Below are positions 1-9,174 of a DNA stretch of 64,000 nt, in pieces. Source of the stretch: Paracoccus sp. SCSIO 75233 (GTDB lineage Bacteria; Pseudomonadota; Alphaproteobacteria; Rhodobacterales; Rhodobacteraceae); assembly GCF_027912675.1 (NCBI RefSeq), contig NZ_CP115761.1:8968-72967 (forward strand), written 5' to 3'. The notes under the pieces are model-generated. The model was given only the letters and a program-made list of their open reading frames with translations. It searched no databases and was not told the origin of the DNA. How positions within the stretch are numbered: position 1 is the first letter of the stretch; every line of letters starts with the position of its first letter. Made by a program: the position numbers and the translations under genes.

Positions 1-226
1 AGCGCGCGGGATAAGCGGCCAGCAACTCGCGGTCGGCGGGGTCATCCAGTTCCGCGGCAAGATCGGCGAAAGGCACGCCCGCGTCGGCGCGCAGGTTGCG
101 CTGATCGAACTCCACCCGGTCCAGAAATGCCGCGACGCTGTCGCCTGCTGCGAGATATGGCGCAAAGGCCGGTCCGGGGTTCCAGCGGACCAGTACATTC
201 CCGATGTCGAACACAATGGCTTTCAT
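1..226 (-). CDS. HAD-family hydrolase, N-terminal part (runs off the window)
   Basis: Only the first 75 codons are present; the gene continues beyond base 1. The start is the ATG at 224-226. The protein opens with MKAIVFDIGNVLVRWNP, the first HAD motif (DxGxV, nucleophile Asp7) in the form typical of the YihX/2-haloacid dehalogenase branch, followed by the start of a helical cap. Members of this family act on sugar phosphates, FMN or haloacids, and the substrate cannot be told from this fragment. It faces away from the TRAP transporter operon and is separated from it by that operon's terminator. The family call is firm and the substrate is unknown. Confidence 0.8.
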   Translation of the reverse strand, partial: MKAIVFDIGNVLVRWNPGPAFAPYLAAGDSVAAFLDRVEFDQRNLRADAGVPFADLAAELDDPADRELLAAYPAR

Positions 227-284
227 CTGCTGCCCCGCGTGGATACATTTCTTGACGTTAAACCGCCGGGGAAGTTTTGGGAAC

Positions 285-311
285 GAAAAATGCCCGCCGG
301 ATCGGCGGGCA
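285..311 (-). terminator. Rho-independent terminator of the dctQMP operon
   Basis: An 8-bp perfect stem (TGCCCGCC at 291-298 pairing with GGCGGGCA at 304-311, 5-nt loop) is followed on the minus strand by a run of five T (complement of 286-290). It lies about 30 bp after the stop of the TRAP binding-protein gene, which is the last gene of that operon. Confidence 0.85.
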
Positions 312-342
312 TTGTCTTGCATTTTAACGATTTATTTACAGA

Positions 343-1434
343 TCAGCCGTCTACGCAGGCGCTGAGCTGTTCCGAGGTCGGGCCGTTCGGCGTGCGGCCG
401 AGATTATACGGGGCCGAAGCGTCGCGCCACTGGGCGTAGTTTTCCAGATACTCGACCATGCTCAGGTAAACCTTGGCGGAGTTCGGGTTCTCGCAAGCGG
501 TTTCGACGATGGTTTCATTGGCCATCTGCTGGATCTGCTCCAGAGCGACGTCGTCATAGCGGTTGATCTCGACCTCCTGCTGGAACTTCTCATAGGCGTC
601 GGTTGCCCGCTTCTCGGTATTGGCCAGCGACCAGAGCATGGTGGCGTCCGCCGCGATTCGCAGCTTTTCCTGCGTCTCCGGGCTCAGCGCGTCCCATGCG
701 CCCTTGTTGATCATGACGCCGAACACCGATGCCGACTGGTGCCAGCCCGGTGTCGCCCAGTAATCGGTGACCTGCTGGAAGCCGCCCGACCAGTCGACAT
801 TCGGGGTCGAGAATTCCGCGCCGTCGATCACGCCGCGTTCGAGGGACTGATAGATCTCGCCGCCGGCCATCGAGACCTGATTGCCGCCGAGTTTTTCCAG
901 CAGACGGCCCTGCTCCAGCCCGGAGAGGCGCAGGCGCTTGCCCTGAAGGTCTTCGAGCGTCACGATCGGTTCGGCGGTGCGGAAGCCGGATTCGTTGTTG
1001 GTCACGCCGTAAGGCAGGTAGATCATGCCGAAATTGCCGTAGATCTCTTCATAGAGCTCGCGGCCGCCCCATTCGTTGATCCAGTTCACATAATCCACGG
1101 CATTGAACAGTGCCGGGGTGGTGGCGAGCGGCGAGAAGGCGGCATCGCGGCCAGCCCAGTAGCCCGGCCAGTCCGCGCCGGCCTGAATGGTGCCGGATTC
1201 GACCGCGCCGAACACCTCGCCCGCGGGGACGATGGCGCCGCCTTCGAAGAATTCGATGGTGAGGTCACCGGTGGTCAGCTTGTTGGCCAGGTCGACGAAT
1301 TTCTTGTCGATCTCGATCAGCTCCAGAGACGACGGCCAAGTCGAGGTCATGGTCCAGTTTTCCTGTGCCATGAGCGGCGTGGCCAGCGCAGCGGCGGCGG
1401 CGGATGCTGCCAGAACTGTGGTTCTGATTTTCAT
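343..1434 (-). CDS. dctP: TRAP transporter substrate-binding protein, DctP/TakP type
   Basis: This is the periplasmic solute receptor of a tripartite ATP-independent transporter; it hands an organic acid to the DctQM membrane unit, driven by an ion gradient. At 363 aa it has the usual family length. Residues 1-23 are a Sec signal peptide ending in ALATPLMA before Q24. The mature start WTMTSTWPSS and the later GEVFGAVESGTIQ region match the TakP-like subfamily, whose known ligands are 2-oxo acids and related carboxylates. It is the last gene of a minus-strand dctQ-dctM-dctP operon and ends at a strong terminator. The exact ligand cannot be read from sequence. Confidence 0.93.
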   Translation of the reverse strand: MKIRTTVLAASAAAAALATPLMAQENWTMTSTWPSSLELIEIDKKFVDLANKLTTGDLTIEFFEGGAIVPAGEVFGAVESGTIQAGADWPGYWAGRDAAFSPLATTPALFNAVDYVNWINEWGGRELYEEIYGNFGMIYLPYGVTNNESGFRTAEPIVTLEDLQGKRLRLSGLEQGRLLEKLGGNQVSMAGGEIYQSLERGVIDGAEFSTPNVDWSGGFQQVTDYWATPGWHQSASVFGVMINKGAWDALSPETQEKLRIAADATMLWSLANTEKRATDAYEKFQQEVEINRYDDVALEQIQQMANETIVETACENPNSAKVYLSMVEYLENYAQWRDASAPYNLGRTPNGPTSEQLSACVDG

Positions 1435-1464
1435 GATCTTACTCCCAGTTGGTTATGGTCACGT

Positions 1465-2784
1465 CTAGTAAAGAACTTCCGGCAGCCACGTGACGAGCGG
1501 CGGAACGAAGGCGACCAGAAGGCACATCAGCACGATCAGGCCGATGAACGGCATGACCCCACGGATGATATGTCCGGTGCGCACCTCTTTCGGGGCGATG
1601 GCGCGCAGGTAGAACAGCGCATACCCGAAAGGTGGTGTCAGGAAGGATGTCTGCAGCACCACTGCCATCAGAACGACGAACCACAGCAGGCTGACATCCG
1701 GGATTTCCTGCACGATCGGCAGGAAGATCGGGAAGGAGAGCAGCACGATCCCGGTCCAGTCGAGGAAGGCACCGAGGATGAAGACGATAATCATCATCAC
1801 CGTGATCAGCATCCAGGGCTGCATATCGAGCGAGCGGATGATTTCCTGCGTGGCGCGCAGCCCGCCGGTGATGTTGAACACGCCGGTAAAGGCCGTGGCA
1901 CCGACGACGATGAACAGGATCATGGCCGAGGTCCGGGCGGTTTCCAGAAACGCGCCGTAGAAGGTTCGCCATTCAAACTTGCGGCGTGCGATGACGATCA
2001 GCAGGGCGAGACCTGCGCCGATGGCCGATGCCTCGGTCGCGGTCGCGATACCGGCGAGCAGTGAGCCGAGAATGCCGAAGATCAAGACCAGCGGCGGCAG
2101 CGCCTCGATCAGCAGCATGCGGAAAAGCTGGCCGCCGGGGATTTTCTCATCCGGCTCGACCGTCGGGGCGAGATCGGGCCGCAGGACGGAGATCACATAG
2201 ACATAGATCGCATAGCTCAGCCCCAGAAGAATGCCGGGGATCATGGCACCCGCGAACAACTCCCCCACGGAAAGCGGGGAGTAGCTGGCCATCAGGATCA
2301 GCATGATCGAGGGCGGGATCAGGATGCCCAGACAGCCTGACGCCGCGATGACGCCCGTGGTCAGCGTCGGCGCATAGCCATATTGCAGCATCGGGCGCAG
2401 CGCCATGACGCCCATCACGGTGATGGATGCGCCGATGACCCCGGTTGTGGCGGCCAGCAGGATGGAGATGAACACCACGGCAAGCGCCAGCCCGCCCCGG
2501 ACACTGGACAGAAGCAGGCGCAGCGTTTCGAACATTCGGTCCGTCACGCCCGAATCGGACAGGAACCGCGCCATCAGCACGAAGAGCGGGATCGCGATCA
2601 GCGTGTAATTGTCCAGCACGTCGCCGAAGATGCGGTTGATGACGACCCCCAGCACCATTGCCTTGCCGGAGATCACCGCCGTCAGCACCGCCGTGCCGCC
2701 CAGCACGAAGGCCAGCGGATGCCCCATGAACAGGCCCAGCAGCAGCAGGCCGAACATCAGAAGTGCGATATATTCCGGGCTCAT
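1465..2784 (-). CDS. dctM: TRAP transporter large permease
   Basis: A 439-aa inner-membrane protein made of about a dozen hydrophobic segments, the ion-coupled transport subunit of the TRAP system. The start MSPEYIALLMFGLL at 2784 is chosen because its ATG overlaps the dctQ stop codon (ATGA); the reading frame stays open further upstream but encodes no membrane protein there. Typical DctM features include the N-terminal GHPLAFVLGG segment, the GCLGILIPPSIMLI loop and the C-terminal TPPFGYALFYLR stretch. It lies between dctQ (4-bp overlap) and dctP. Confidence 0.95.
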   Translation of the reverse strand: MSPEYIALLMFGLLLLGLFMGHPLAFVLGGTAVLTAVISGKAMVLGVVINRIFGDVLDNYTLIAIPLFVLMARFLSDSGVTDRMFETLRLLLSSVRGGLALAVVFISILLAATTGVIGASITVMGVMALRPMLQYGYAPTLTTGVIAASGCLGILIPPSIMLILMASYSPLSVGELFAGAMIPGILLGLSYAIYVYVISVLRPDLAPTVEPDEKIPGGQLFRMLLIEALPPLVLIFGILGSLLAGIATATEASAIGAGLALLIVIARRKFEWRTFYGAFLETARTSAMILFIVVGATAFTGVFNITGGLRATQEIIRSLDMQPWMLITVMMIIVFILGAFLDWTGIVLLSFPIFLPIVQEIPDVSLLWFVVLMAVVLQTSFLTPPFGYALFYLRAIAPKEVRTGHIIRGVMPFIGLIVLMCLLVAFVPPLVTWLPEVLY

Positions 2785-3278
2785 TCCGCGGCCTCCTGCG
2801 GTTCGCCGAAGATCAGCTTCAGCACCTCTGATATGCCTTGCAGGAACAGAAGCCCTGCCGCGACGCACATTGCCATTTTCAGCGGATAGACCGGCAACTG
2901 GATCGCGCCGTAAGTGACCTCTTTCTGGGACCAGGACCGGGCCGCGAATTCCCACGACCGGAAGGTGAACACCCATGCGAAGGGGAAGAAGAAGATGAAA
3001 TAACCCAGGATATCCACGATACGCTGCGTGCGCAGGCTGAACCGCTCGGTCAGGATGTCGACGCGGACATGCGCCTTGTGGCGCAGCGCGTAACCGCCCA
3101 GCATGACGAAGTAAAACCCATAAAGCTGTTTGGAAACATCGAACGCCCAGCGTGTCGGTTCATTGAACACATAGCGCATGACGACGTCATAGATGATGAT
3201 TGCCGCAAAAAAGATTGCGACCACGGAAACAATCCTGCCGACGACCTCGTTAAGCCCGTCGATCGCTCTGACGATCAT
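2781..3278 (-). CDS. dctQ: TRAP transporter small permease
   Basis: A 165-aa four-helix membrane protein that forms the transport complex with DctM. The ATG at 3278 is chosen because GGAGGAGG lies just upstream; the open frame before it is a non-coding extension. Features include YDVVMRYVFNEPTRWAFDVS in the second helix region and the HKAHVRVDIL loop after the third, both characteristic of DctQ. It is the first gene of the operon. It overlaps dctM by four bases, consistent with translational coupling. Confidence 0.93.
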   Translation of the reverse strand: MIVRAIDGLNEVVGRIVSVVAIFFAAIIIYDVVMRYVFNEPTRWAFDVSKQLYGFYFVMLGGYALRHKAHVRVDILTERFSLRTQRIVDILGYFIFFFPFAWVFTFRSWEFAARSWSQKEVTYGAIQLPVYPLKMAMCVAAGLLFLQGISEVLKLIFGEPQEAAE

Positions 3279-3621
3279 GCGGCCTCCTCCCCGTTTTTTC
3301 TTTTCTGGCGGGATAGAAACACCCCTCTGCGCACAATTCAAATGAAAAGGCGATTTGACCAGACCCCTTGGGACAGACCGACGCGCCGGATTTGTCCCGT
3401 GACCGCCCACATAGAAGAACTTTATGATAAAACGCAACCGAAACGTGCGTGCGGTGCCTGAAGTCCCCGGTGTCAATTTGACCAATCTAACAGTTACTTA
3501 ATCGCGGGTTGTGGTTGTCGGCCGGGCCTCTCCTTGTTTAAATGACGCCAGTGTTTCCATCTTCACCAGTATCTGCACATAATCGCATGTCGTGGCCGTT
3601 AACCTGATTGGGATGCTGACC
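3279..3621. other. Intergenic region between divergent transcription units
   Basis: About 340 bp without a supportable gene. It lies between dctQ (leftward) and the coiled-coil gene (rightward), so it should hold both promoters. A purine-rich ribosome-binding segment lies next to dctQ. No clear operator repeat was seen. Confidence 0.6.
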
Positions 3622-3951
3622 ATGGACCAACAAGATACGCAGTCACTGAGCGAGGCTGCACGCCTCGTCCTGACCCGGTGCGCATTGGATGTGAGCCTGG
3701 CCGAAGCGGCGCGGCTTTCTGCTGAGTTGCAGGCCGAGCGTGAGGAGAACGAGGCGCGGCTCGGGCGGCTGGATGGTGAATTGATCCGCAGTCGGGACGA
3801 TTATGCCGCCGCGTGCCGCGAAATCGACCGGTTGAATGCACGGCTGGGCAGCGTGGAACAGCAGCTTATGTCTGTCACGGCCAGCCGGTCATGGCGTGTC
3901 ACCGCGCCGCTGCGCCGCATGATCGGCCTGTTCAGGAAATCCGTCGGATGA
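3622..3951 (+). CDS. Small coiled-coil protein with a SRSWRVTAPLR tail
   Basis: A predicted 109-aa soluble protein. Residues about 10-75 are a charged, heptad-like helix (AERLSAELQAEREENEARL-type spacing of Leu/Ala and Glu/Arg) likely to form a coiled coil. The C-terminus SRSWRVTAPLRRM is a motif familiar from the ends of glycosyltransferase and polysaccharide-biosynthesis proteins. Its stop overlaps the start of the following glycosyltransferase (ATGA at 3948), so the two are translationally coupled and may act together. In-frame GTG 3592 and ATG 3613 are alternative starts; ATG 3622 is preferred for its GGGA at modest spacing. Function is unknown. Confidence 0.65.
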   Translation: MDQQDTQSLSEAARLVLTRCALDVSLAEAARLSAELQAEREENEARLGRLDGELIRSRDDYAAACREIDRLNARLGSVEQQLMSVTASRSWRVTAPLRRMIGLFRKSVG

Positions 3952-5462
3952 GTGGCGCGCGCGCCGCAGCACTTCTGGCGGCTGCAGCGGATCTGGGTCG
4001 GGAGGGGCCGGATAAGCTGTTTCTCGACTTGCTCGACCGGGCGCGGCGTGCCGATCCGTCGCTGAGCTGTCTGCGGCGATGTGTCGATGTGCTGCATGAA
4101 ACCGGGCGCGGGCCGCTTGCCGCCGATATGCTGACGGCGATCCCCGACTGGATGATGGGGCCGGATGGTCCGGATTGCGGCTGGTCGGCGAAGATGCGTG
4201 AGGGATACGGCCTGTCCGCGCCCGGTGATCCGGCGGGACAGTTGATCCTGTCATTCTGCTTTCCGCCTTTCGCGGAAAGTGCGGGTTATGTCATGGCCAA
4301 GCGTCTGGCCGATATGGATGCGCCTGCGGATATCATCTCCAACGACATGTCGGGGCGGTCGCGGCTGGATACAGGGTTTTATACCGCCATTCGGCCCCTG
4401 ATCGGTCAGCATCTGGTGCTGAACTGCGAAAACCGGCCCGCGAGTGCGGCCTCCTGCCGGGATTTTGCCGAAGGGGCAGTCGCGGCGCTGGCCTCCCGCC
4501 GGTTCGGGCGCGAGGAATATGAACGGGTCTATTCCCGCTCCATGTGGCCGCAATCGCATTTCGCCGCCGCGCTGATGAAGCGGCAGGGCCGGGCGGGATG
4601 CTGGACGGCGGAGTTTTCGGACCCCTGCCGCCTCGATATTTTCGGGCAGGAATCCCGTGCGGCGAATGATGATGGCTGGATTGAGACCAGCGGCCTGGCC
4701 GATGAACTCCGGCAGCGGGGTTTTCCGGTGCCTGCGGGCAGGTCGCTGCTCTATTGGTGCGAATATCTGGCGTTCTGCCTTGCCGATGAAATTGTGTTCA
4801 CCAATCCCAACCAGCGCGACGCCATGCTGACGCAGGATTACCCGTCCGACGTGCTGGCCCGCGCTGTGGCCTGTGCCCGGATCGCGCCGCATCCCCTCCC
4901 GGCACCGGATCTGATCGCGGCGGCCCCGCCCTCTGCCAGGCCGGATGACGGGCTGCATCCGGCGCGGATCGGCTATTTCGGTCATGCCAATCCGCGCCGT
5001 GGCGGTGCCGAGATACTGGATGCTCTGGCGGCGCTGCCGATGGAGATCCGGGCCGCGATCAGGTTCCATATCTTCGGACGACAATCCGCCGAGTTCTGCG
5101 ATGCCGTGACCGGACTGGGCGTCGCGGCGCTTATCCGCGCGGAGGAGGCGCTGCCCTATCTGGAGGCGTTCAGCCGGATGCGGGAGATGGATTATCTGCT
5201 GATCGGGGACACGAAACGGGCCGAGCGGTTCGAGAAAAATCCCTATCTGCCGTCGAAATATGCCGACTACCTTGCCGCCGGGCGGCCCCTGATCGCGCTT
5301 GTGGAGCCGGGCAGCATCCTGTCGGAGGCGCGACTGCCGGAAGGCTCATATCGGGTGCGCCTGAAAGAGACCGAGGGGCTGGCCGAAGTTCTCGGGACCA
5401 TCGTCGAAGAGCGTTTTCTGCCGTTGGAGGCGGGGTCGCTGACGTCTTGCATTGTGCAATAA
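3948..5462 (+). CDS. Glycosyltransferase, GT4-like (GT-B fold)
   Basis: 504 aa, likely a cytoplasmic sugar transferase of surface-polysaccharide assembly. The N-terminal half contains ILSFCFPPFAESAGYVMAKR, the usual opening of a GT-B donor/acceptor domain. The C-terminal half has RIGYFGHANPRRGG and then KYADYLAAGRPLIALVEPGS, matching the nucleotide-sugar-binding domain of GT4 enzymes (the Glu of the usual EXXXXXE motif is not conserved). The start at 3948 overlaps the stop of the coiled-coil gene. No membrane segment was seen. Donor and acceptor are unknown. Confidence 0.75.
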   Translation: MSGARAAALLAAAADLGREGPDKLFLDLLDRARRADPSLSCLRRCVDVLHETGRGPLAADMLTAIPDWMMGPDGPDCGWSAKMREGYGLSAPGDPAGQLILSFCFPPFAESAGYVMAKRLADMDAPADIISNDMSGRSRLDTGFYTAIRPLIGQHLVLNCENRPASAASCRDFAEGAVAALASRRFGREEYERVYSRSMWPQSHFAAALMKRQGRAGCWTAEFSDPCRLDIFGQESRAANDDGWIETSGLADELRQRGFPVPAGRSLLYWCEYLAFCLADEIVFTNPNQRDAMLTQDYPSDVLARAVACARIAPHPLPAPDLIAAAPPSARPDDGLHPARIGYFGHANPRRGGAEILDALAALPMEIRAAIRFHIFGRQSAEFCDAVTGLGVAALIRAEEALPYLEAFSRMREMDYLLIGDTKRAERFEKNPYLPSKYADYLAAGRPLIALVEPGSILSEARLPEGSYRVRLKETEGLAEVLGTIVEERFLPLEAGSLTSCIVQ

Positions 5463-5559
5463 ACTTGCGCAAGTTCCACCTGACTCCGTCAGGCAGGGAA
5501 GCGGGACTTGAAAACCTCGAAGATTTGGAATTTTCGTCCTTCACGCTTTGGGGCGGCTC

Positions 5560-6570
5560 ATGCGCCTTTCTGATCCCGCCACGCTGTTCGGCGCGACGCT
5601 CGGGCAGGTTGCCGAGAAGAAAGGCGGCGTCGCGCTGGCCGCGACGATTGCGCTGGCGGCGAGCTTCCTTGGTGAGCATTACGGTGCGCCCGCGATGCTG
5701 TTCGCGCTGCTGCTCGGGATGGCGTTCAATTTTCTGGCCCATGATGACCGGGCGGCACCGGGGATTGCGTTCTGTTCGAATACGGTTCTGCGGCTTGGGG
5801 TCGGTCTGCTGGGGCTGCAACTGACCTTCGGGGATATTTCGCAGCTTGGCCCGGTTGCCGTTATTGCTGTCGTGGCAATGCTGGTGCTGACGCTTCTGGC
5901 GGGGATCGGGATTGCGCGCGTGATGGGTCGCCCGCTGGCCTTCGGATTGCTGACCGGGGGATCGGTCGCGATCTGCGGGGTTTCAGCGGCGCTGGCGATT
6001 GCTGCCGCATTGCCGCGTGGGCGGGTGCGGGAGGAGGATGTGTTGCTGACAGTGATCGGGGTCACGGCGCTTTCGACCGTGGCAATGGTGCTTTATCCCG
6101 TGCTGTTTGTTGCGCTTGGCCTCAGCGATATTGAAAGCGGCTATCTGATCGGGGCGACGATCCATGATGTCGCGCAGGTTGTGGGCGCTGGCTACTCCAT
6201 CAGTGAGGAGGCGGGCGAGATCGCCACATTCACCAAGCTTCTGCGGGTTGCCATGCTGCCCCTGATCCTGATCGCCATCGGGCTGGGCTATCGTGGGGCG
6301 GGCGGTGGCGCAAAAGCCCGGCTGCCGTGGTTCGTGGTGATGTTCGTGCTGCTGATGGCGGTGCGCAACCTGCTGCCGCTGCCCGATGCGGTGCTGGAGA
6401 TGACGTCGGGCGCATCGCGTTTCATGCTGGTCACGGCGATAGCGGCACTTGGGGTCAGGACATCGCTGAAGCAGATATTCGCTGCCGGACCGCGCGGCGT
6501 GATCGTGATCGGGCTGGAAACGCTGTGCCTTTTGCTCATGGCGTTAGGGTTTACCGCGATCATGCGATAA
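5560..6570 (+). CDS. YeiH/YadS-family putative sulfate exporter
   Basis: 336-aa polytopic membrane protein of the UPF0324 (YeiH) family, annotated in databases as putative sulfate exporters with little biochemical proof. Diagnostic stretches are NTVLRLGVGLLGLQLTFGDI and LTGGSVAICGVSAALAIAAA, plus the central IGATIHDVAQVVGAGY. About ten hydrophobic helices are visible. ATG 5560 is preferred over the in-frame TTG at 5548. A sulfate importer lies 3 kb downstream on the other strand, which may be coincidence. Confidence 0.85.
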   Translation: MRLSDPATLFGATLGQVAEKKGGVALAATIALAASFLGEHYGAPAMLFALLLGMAFNFLAHDDRAAPGIAFCSNTVLRLGVGLLGLQLTFGDISQLGPVAVIAVVAMLVLTLLAGIGIARVMGRPLAFGLLTGGSVAICGVSAALAIAAALPRGRVREEDVLLTVIGVTALSTVAMVLYPVLFVALGLSDIESGYLIGATIHDVAQVVGAGYSISEEAGEIATFTKLLRVAMLPLILIAIGLGYRGAGGGAKARLPWFVVMFVLLMAVRNLLPLPDAVLEMTSGASRFMLVTAIAALGVRTSLKQIFAAGPRGVIVIGLETLCLLLMALGFTAIMR

Positions 6571-6674
6571 CCTCCGCTGCGCTTCGGGAGCATTGACCCC
6601 CCTTCCTGATGAGCATAGGCAGCGGGTAAATGGGCAATTGCCCCGCCCGCCTTGGCTTTCGAGAGTGCCAGCAG

Positions 6675-7598
6675 ATGGACAGACCTCTTCGCGGCATATT
6701 CCTGAAATGCTGCAGTGTAACCGTGTTTATAGTCATGGCCTCGCTGGTGAAGGCGACGTCCGGCGAGGGGATGAACGTCCCGCCGGGTGAGCAGGTCTTC
6801 TTCCGCTCTTTCTTCGCGCTGCCGGTGATCCTCGTCTGGCTCATCCTTCAGGGCAAGATGCCGGAGGGGCTGCGCACGGTTCGCCCGATGAGCCATTTCG
6901 TCCGCGGGATCGCGGGCACGGGGGCAATGGCGATGGTGTTCACCTCGCTCGCCTTGCTGCCGCTGCCGGAGGCGACGGCGATCGGATATGCCATGCCACT
7001 GATCGTGGTGGTGTTCGCCGCGATTTTCCTGCGGGAGAAGGTGCGCCTGTTCCGGCTGTCGACGGTCGGACTTGGGCTGGCCGGGGTGTTGATCATTCTG
7101 GTGCCGCAGCTTTCCGGTGGCGGGGGGTCCGGTCAGGCGCTAGGCGCTTTGGCGGCACTGGCCGGGGCCAGCCTTGCCGCACTGGCGCAGGTGTTTATCC
7201 GCCGGATGGTGCATGAGGAATCGACCTCTGCCATCGTGTTCTGGTTTTCCATGACCTCGACCCTGCTGAGCCTGCTCACTTTGCCATTTGGCTGGGTGCT
7301 GCCGGGTCCTGCGACCTTTGCCATGCTGGTTGCGATTGGTCTTCTGGGCGGTCTTGGACAGATCCTGATGACGTCGGCTTACCGCTATGGCGAGGCGTCG
7401 CTGGTTGCGCCGTTCGAATATACCTCGATGCTGTTGTCGCTTATTATCGGCTGGTATTTCTTCGACGAAATCGCCACCCCGACAACGCTGTTCGGCGCGG
7501 CGCTGATCATTTTCGCCGGTCTGCTGATCATCTGGCGAGAGCGGCGTCTGGGGCTGGAGCGGACCCGGCAGCGCAAGGCGATGACGCCGCAGGGCTGA
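6675..7598 (+). CDS. DMT-superfamily (EamA) transporter
   Basis: 307-aa inner-membrane protein with two EamA repeats giving about ten helices. Repeat one includes EQVFFRSFFALPVILVW and ATAIGYAMPLIVVVFAAIF. Repeat two includes TSAYRYGEASLVAPFEYTSM and the closing GWYFFDEIATPTTLFGAALI. These transporters usually export amino acids or metabolites; the substrate is unknown. ATG 6675 is taken as the start because the upstream open frame (from 6630) reads through a perfect palindrome and lacks a membrane character. Confidence 0.88.
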   Translation: MDRPLRGIFLKCCSVTVFIVMASLVKATSGEGMNVPPGEQVFFRSFFALPVILVWLILQGKMPEGLRTVRPMSHFVRGIAGTGAMAMVFTSLALLPLPEATAIGYAMPLIVVVFAAIFLREKVRLFRLSTVGLGLAGVLIILVPQLSGGGGSGQALGALAALAGASLAALAQVFIRRMVHEESTSAIVFWFSMTSTLLSLLTLPFGWVLPGPATFAMLVAIGLLGGLGQILMTSAYRYGEASLVAPFEYTSMLLSLIIGWYFFDEIATPTTLFGAALIIFAGLLIIWRERRLGLERTRQRKAMTPQG

Positions 7599-7670
7599 GC
7601 GGGGCAAGCTCGTTTGTCAGTCCAGCGTGGGCCGCTATAAGCGATCCGACAGAATGACGGGGATTGAGAC

Positions 7671-8573
7671 ATGACATTATCTGCCGCGGACGCGGACTGG
7701 ATCGCTGCGGATTGGGGCACGTCCAATCTGCGCGTTTGGGCAATGCGTGGTGACGAGGCACTGGTGGAACGCAGATCGAATAATGGCATGGGCGCGATGC
7801 CCCGACCCGAGGATTTTGCGGATGAGCTGGCGCGTCTCACCGAAGGCTGGCCGCCGGTTCCGGTCATCGCCTGCGGCATGGTCGGCGCGCGTCAGGGCTG
7901 GGTCGAGGTGCCGTATCGCGCCGTTCCATGCCCGGCCGCGCCGGAGTTGACGGCGGTGCCGGGTGATCCAGGCGGTCGGCCCGTGCTGATCGCAGGCGGC
8001 GTCATGCAGACTGATCCGCCTGATGTCATGCGCGGCGAGGAAACGCAGATTGCCGGGGTGCTGGCAGCGAAGCCGGATTTTGACGGGGTGATCTGCCTGC
8101 CGGGGACGCATACGAAATGGGCGCGGATCTCTGCCGGGGAAATCTGCCATTTCCAGACTGTGATGACGGGTGAGATTTTCGGTCTGCTGTCACGGCAATC
8201 GGTCCTGCGCCACTCCCTTATCAGCGGTGATCACGATCCGGCGGTTTTCGCGGAAGAGACGGATCGCGCGCTCAGCCAGCCGCATCAGGCATGGGCGCGG
8301 CTGTTCCGGCTGCGCGCGGCCTCGCTGGTCGGGGACGCCGCGCCGGGGGAGGCTGTGTCGCGGCTGTCCGGTTCGCTGATCGGCCTCGATCTCGGGGCGG
8401 CGCGGGCCTATTGGCTGGGTGAGCAGGTGCTTATCCTCGGCAATAGTAGGCTGGCGGCGCTTTACGATGCTGCGCTGCGTATGCAGGGTGTCGCTTCCGT
8501 TGTCGGCGATGCTGATACCGCAACCCGGGCCGGGCTTTTGGCGGCGTGGCGCAAATATGAGGGCAGATCATGA
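7671..8573 (+). CDS. dgoK: 2-dehydro-3-deoxygalactonokinase
   Basis: 300 aa, the normal length for DgoK. It phosphorylates 2-keto-3-deoxy-D-galactonate with ATP in the De Ley-Doudoroff route of galactonate and galactose breakdown. The N-terminus IAADWGTSNLRVWAM is the ASKHA-type phosphate-1 loop of this family. PGTHTKWARI and the MTGEIFGLLSRQSVL stretch in the middle are further family hallmarks. Its stop overlaps the start of dgoA (ATGA at 8570), giving a two-gene operon for consecutive steps. Confidence 0.95.
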   Translation: MTLSAADADWIAADWGTSNLRVWAMRGDEALVERRSNNGMGAMPRPEDFADELARLTEGWPPVPVIACGMVGARQGWVEVPYRAVPCPAAPELTAVPGDPGGRPVLIAGGVMQTDPPDVMRGEETQIAGVLAAKPDFDGVICLPGTHTKWARISAGEICHFQTVMTGEIFGLLSRQSVLRHSLISGDHDPAVFAEETDRALSQPHQAWARLFRLRAASLVGDAAPGEAVSRLSGSLIGLDLGAARAYWLGEQVLILGNSRLAALYDAALRMQGVASVVGDADTATRAGLLAAWRKYEGRS

Positions 8574-9172
8574 CCCGACCGATCATTGCCATTCTTCGCG
8601 GTATTACCCCGCCCGAGGCGCTTGGCGTGACGGAAGCCCTGATCAATGCGGGTGTGACCGTGATCGAGGTGCCGTTGAATTCGCCGGATGCGCTTGGCTC
8701 GGTCAGGCAGATCGTCCGCGCCTTCGGTAATGTCGCGCAGATCGGGGCGGGGACGGTGCTGCGGGTCGAGCAGGTCGCGCAGGTGGCGGAACTCGGCGCA
8801 CGGCTGGTGGTGTCCCCGAATTGCGACACCGATGTGATCCGGGCGACGCGGCAGGCGGGGCTGGACAGCTATCCCGGCATCATGACCCCGACCGAGGCGT
8901 TTGCCGCGATTGACGCAGGCGCAACCGGGCTGAAACTGTTTCCCGGAGAGTTGATCGGCCCGGTCGGGCTGAAGGCGATGCGTGCGGTGCTGCCGCCCCA
9001 AACCGCCTGCTATGCGGTCGGCGGCGTCAATGCAGAGACCTTGCCCGCGTGGCGCAAGGCCGGGGCGACCGGGATCGGCGTCGGCTCGGCCCTGTATAGG
9101 CCCGGCGACGATGCGGCGACGGTTGCCGGGAAGGCGGCTGAACTGGTGCGGATCTGGGATGCGGGGGTCTGA
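8570..9172 (+). CDS. dgoA: 2-dehydro-3-deoxy-6-phosphogalactonate aldolase
   Basis: 200-aa class I aldolase that splits 2-keto-3-deoxy-6-phosphogalactonate into pyruvate and glyceraldehyde 3-phosphate. Recognisable residues are Glu33 in VIEVPLNSPD and the Schiff-base Lys122 in TGLKLFPGEL, with GAGTVL at 59-64, as in the KDPG/KDPGal aldolase family. It is coupled to dgoK. No galactonate dehydratase (dgoD) or transporter adjoins, so the pathway must be completed elsewhere. It converges on cysA with only two bases between the stops. Confidence 0.93.
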   Translation: MTRPIIAILRGITPPEALGVTEALINAGVTVIEVPLNSPDALGSVRQIVRAFGNVAQIGAGTVLRVEQVAQVAELGARLVVSPNCDTDVIRATRQAGLDSYPGIMTPTEAFAAIDAGATGLKLFPGELIGPVGLKAMRAVLPPQTACYAVGGVNAETLPAWRKAGATGIGVGSALYRPGDDAATVAGKAAELVRIWDAGV

Positions 9173-9174
9173 TC

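Noticed and set aside
739..2064. A long rightward open frame (over 400 codons) opposite the TRAP dctP and dctM genes
   Set aside because: It is an antisense shadow of GC-rich coding sequence with low-complexity, His/Asp/Arg-rich translation and no family resemblance.
6632..6643. Perfect palindrome GGGCAATTGCCC between the YeiH-type and DMT genes
   Set aside because: It has no loop for a terminator and no repeat elsewhere; probably chance in GC-rich DNA.
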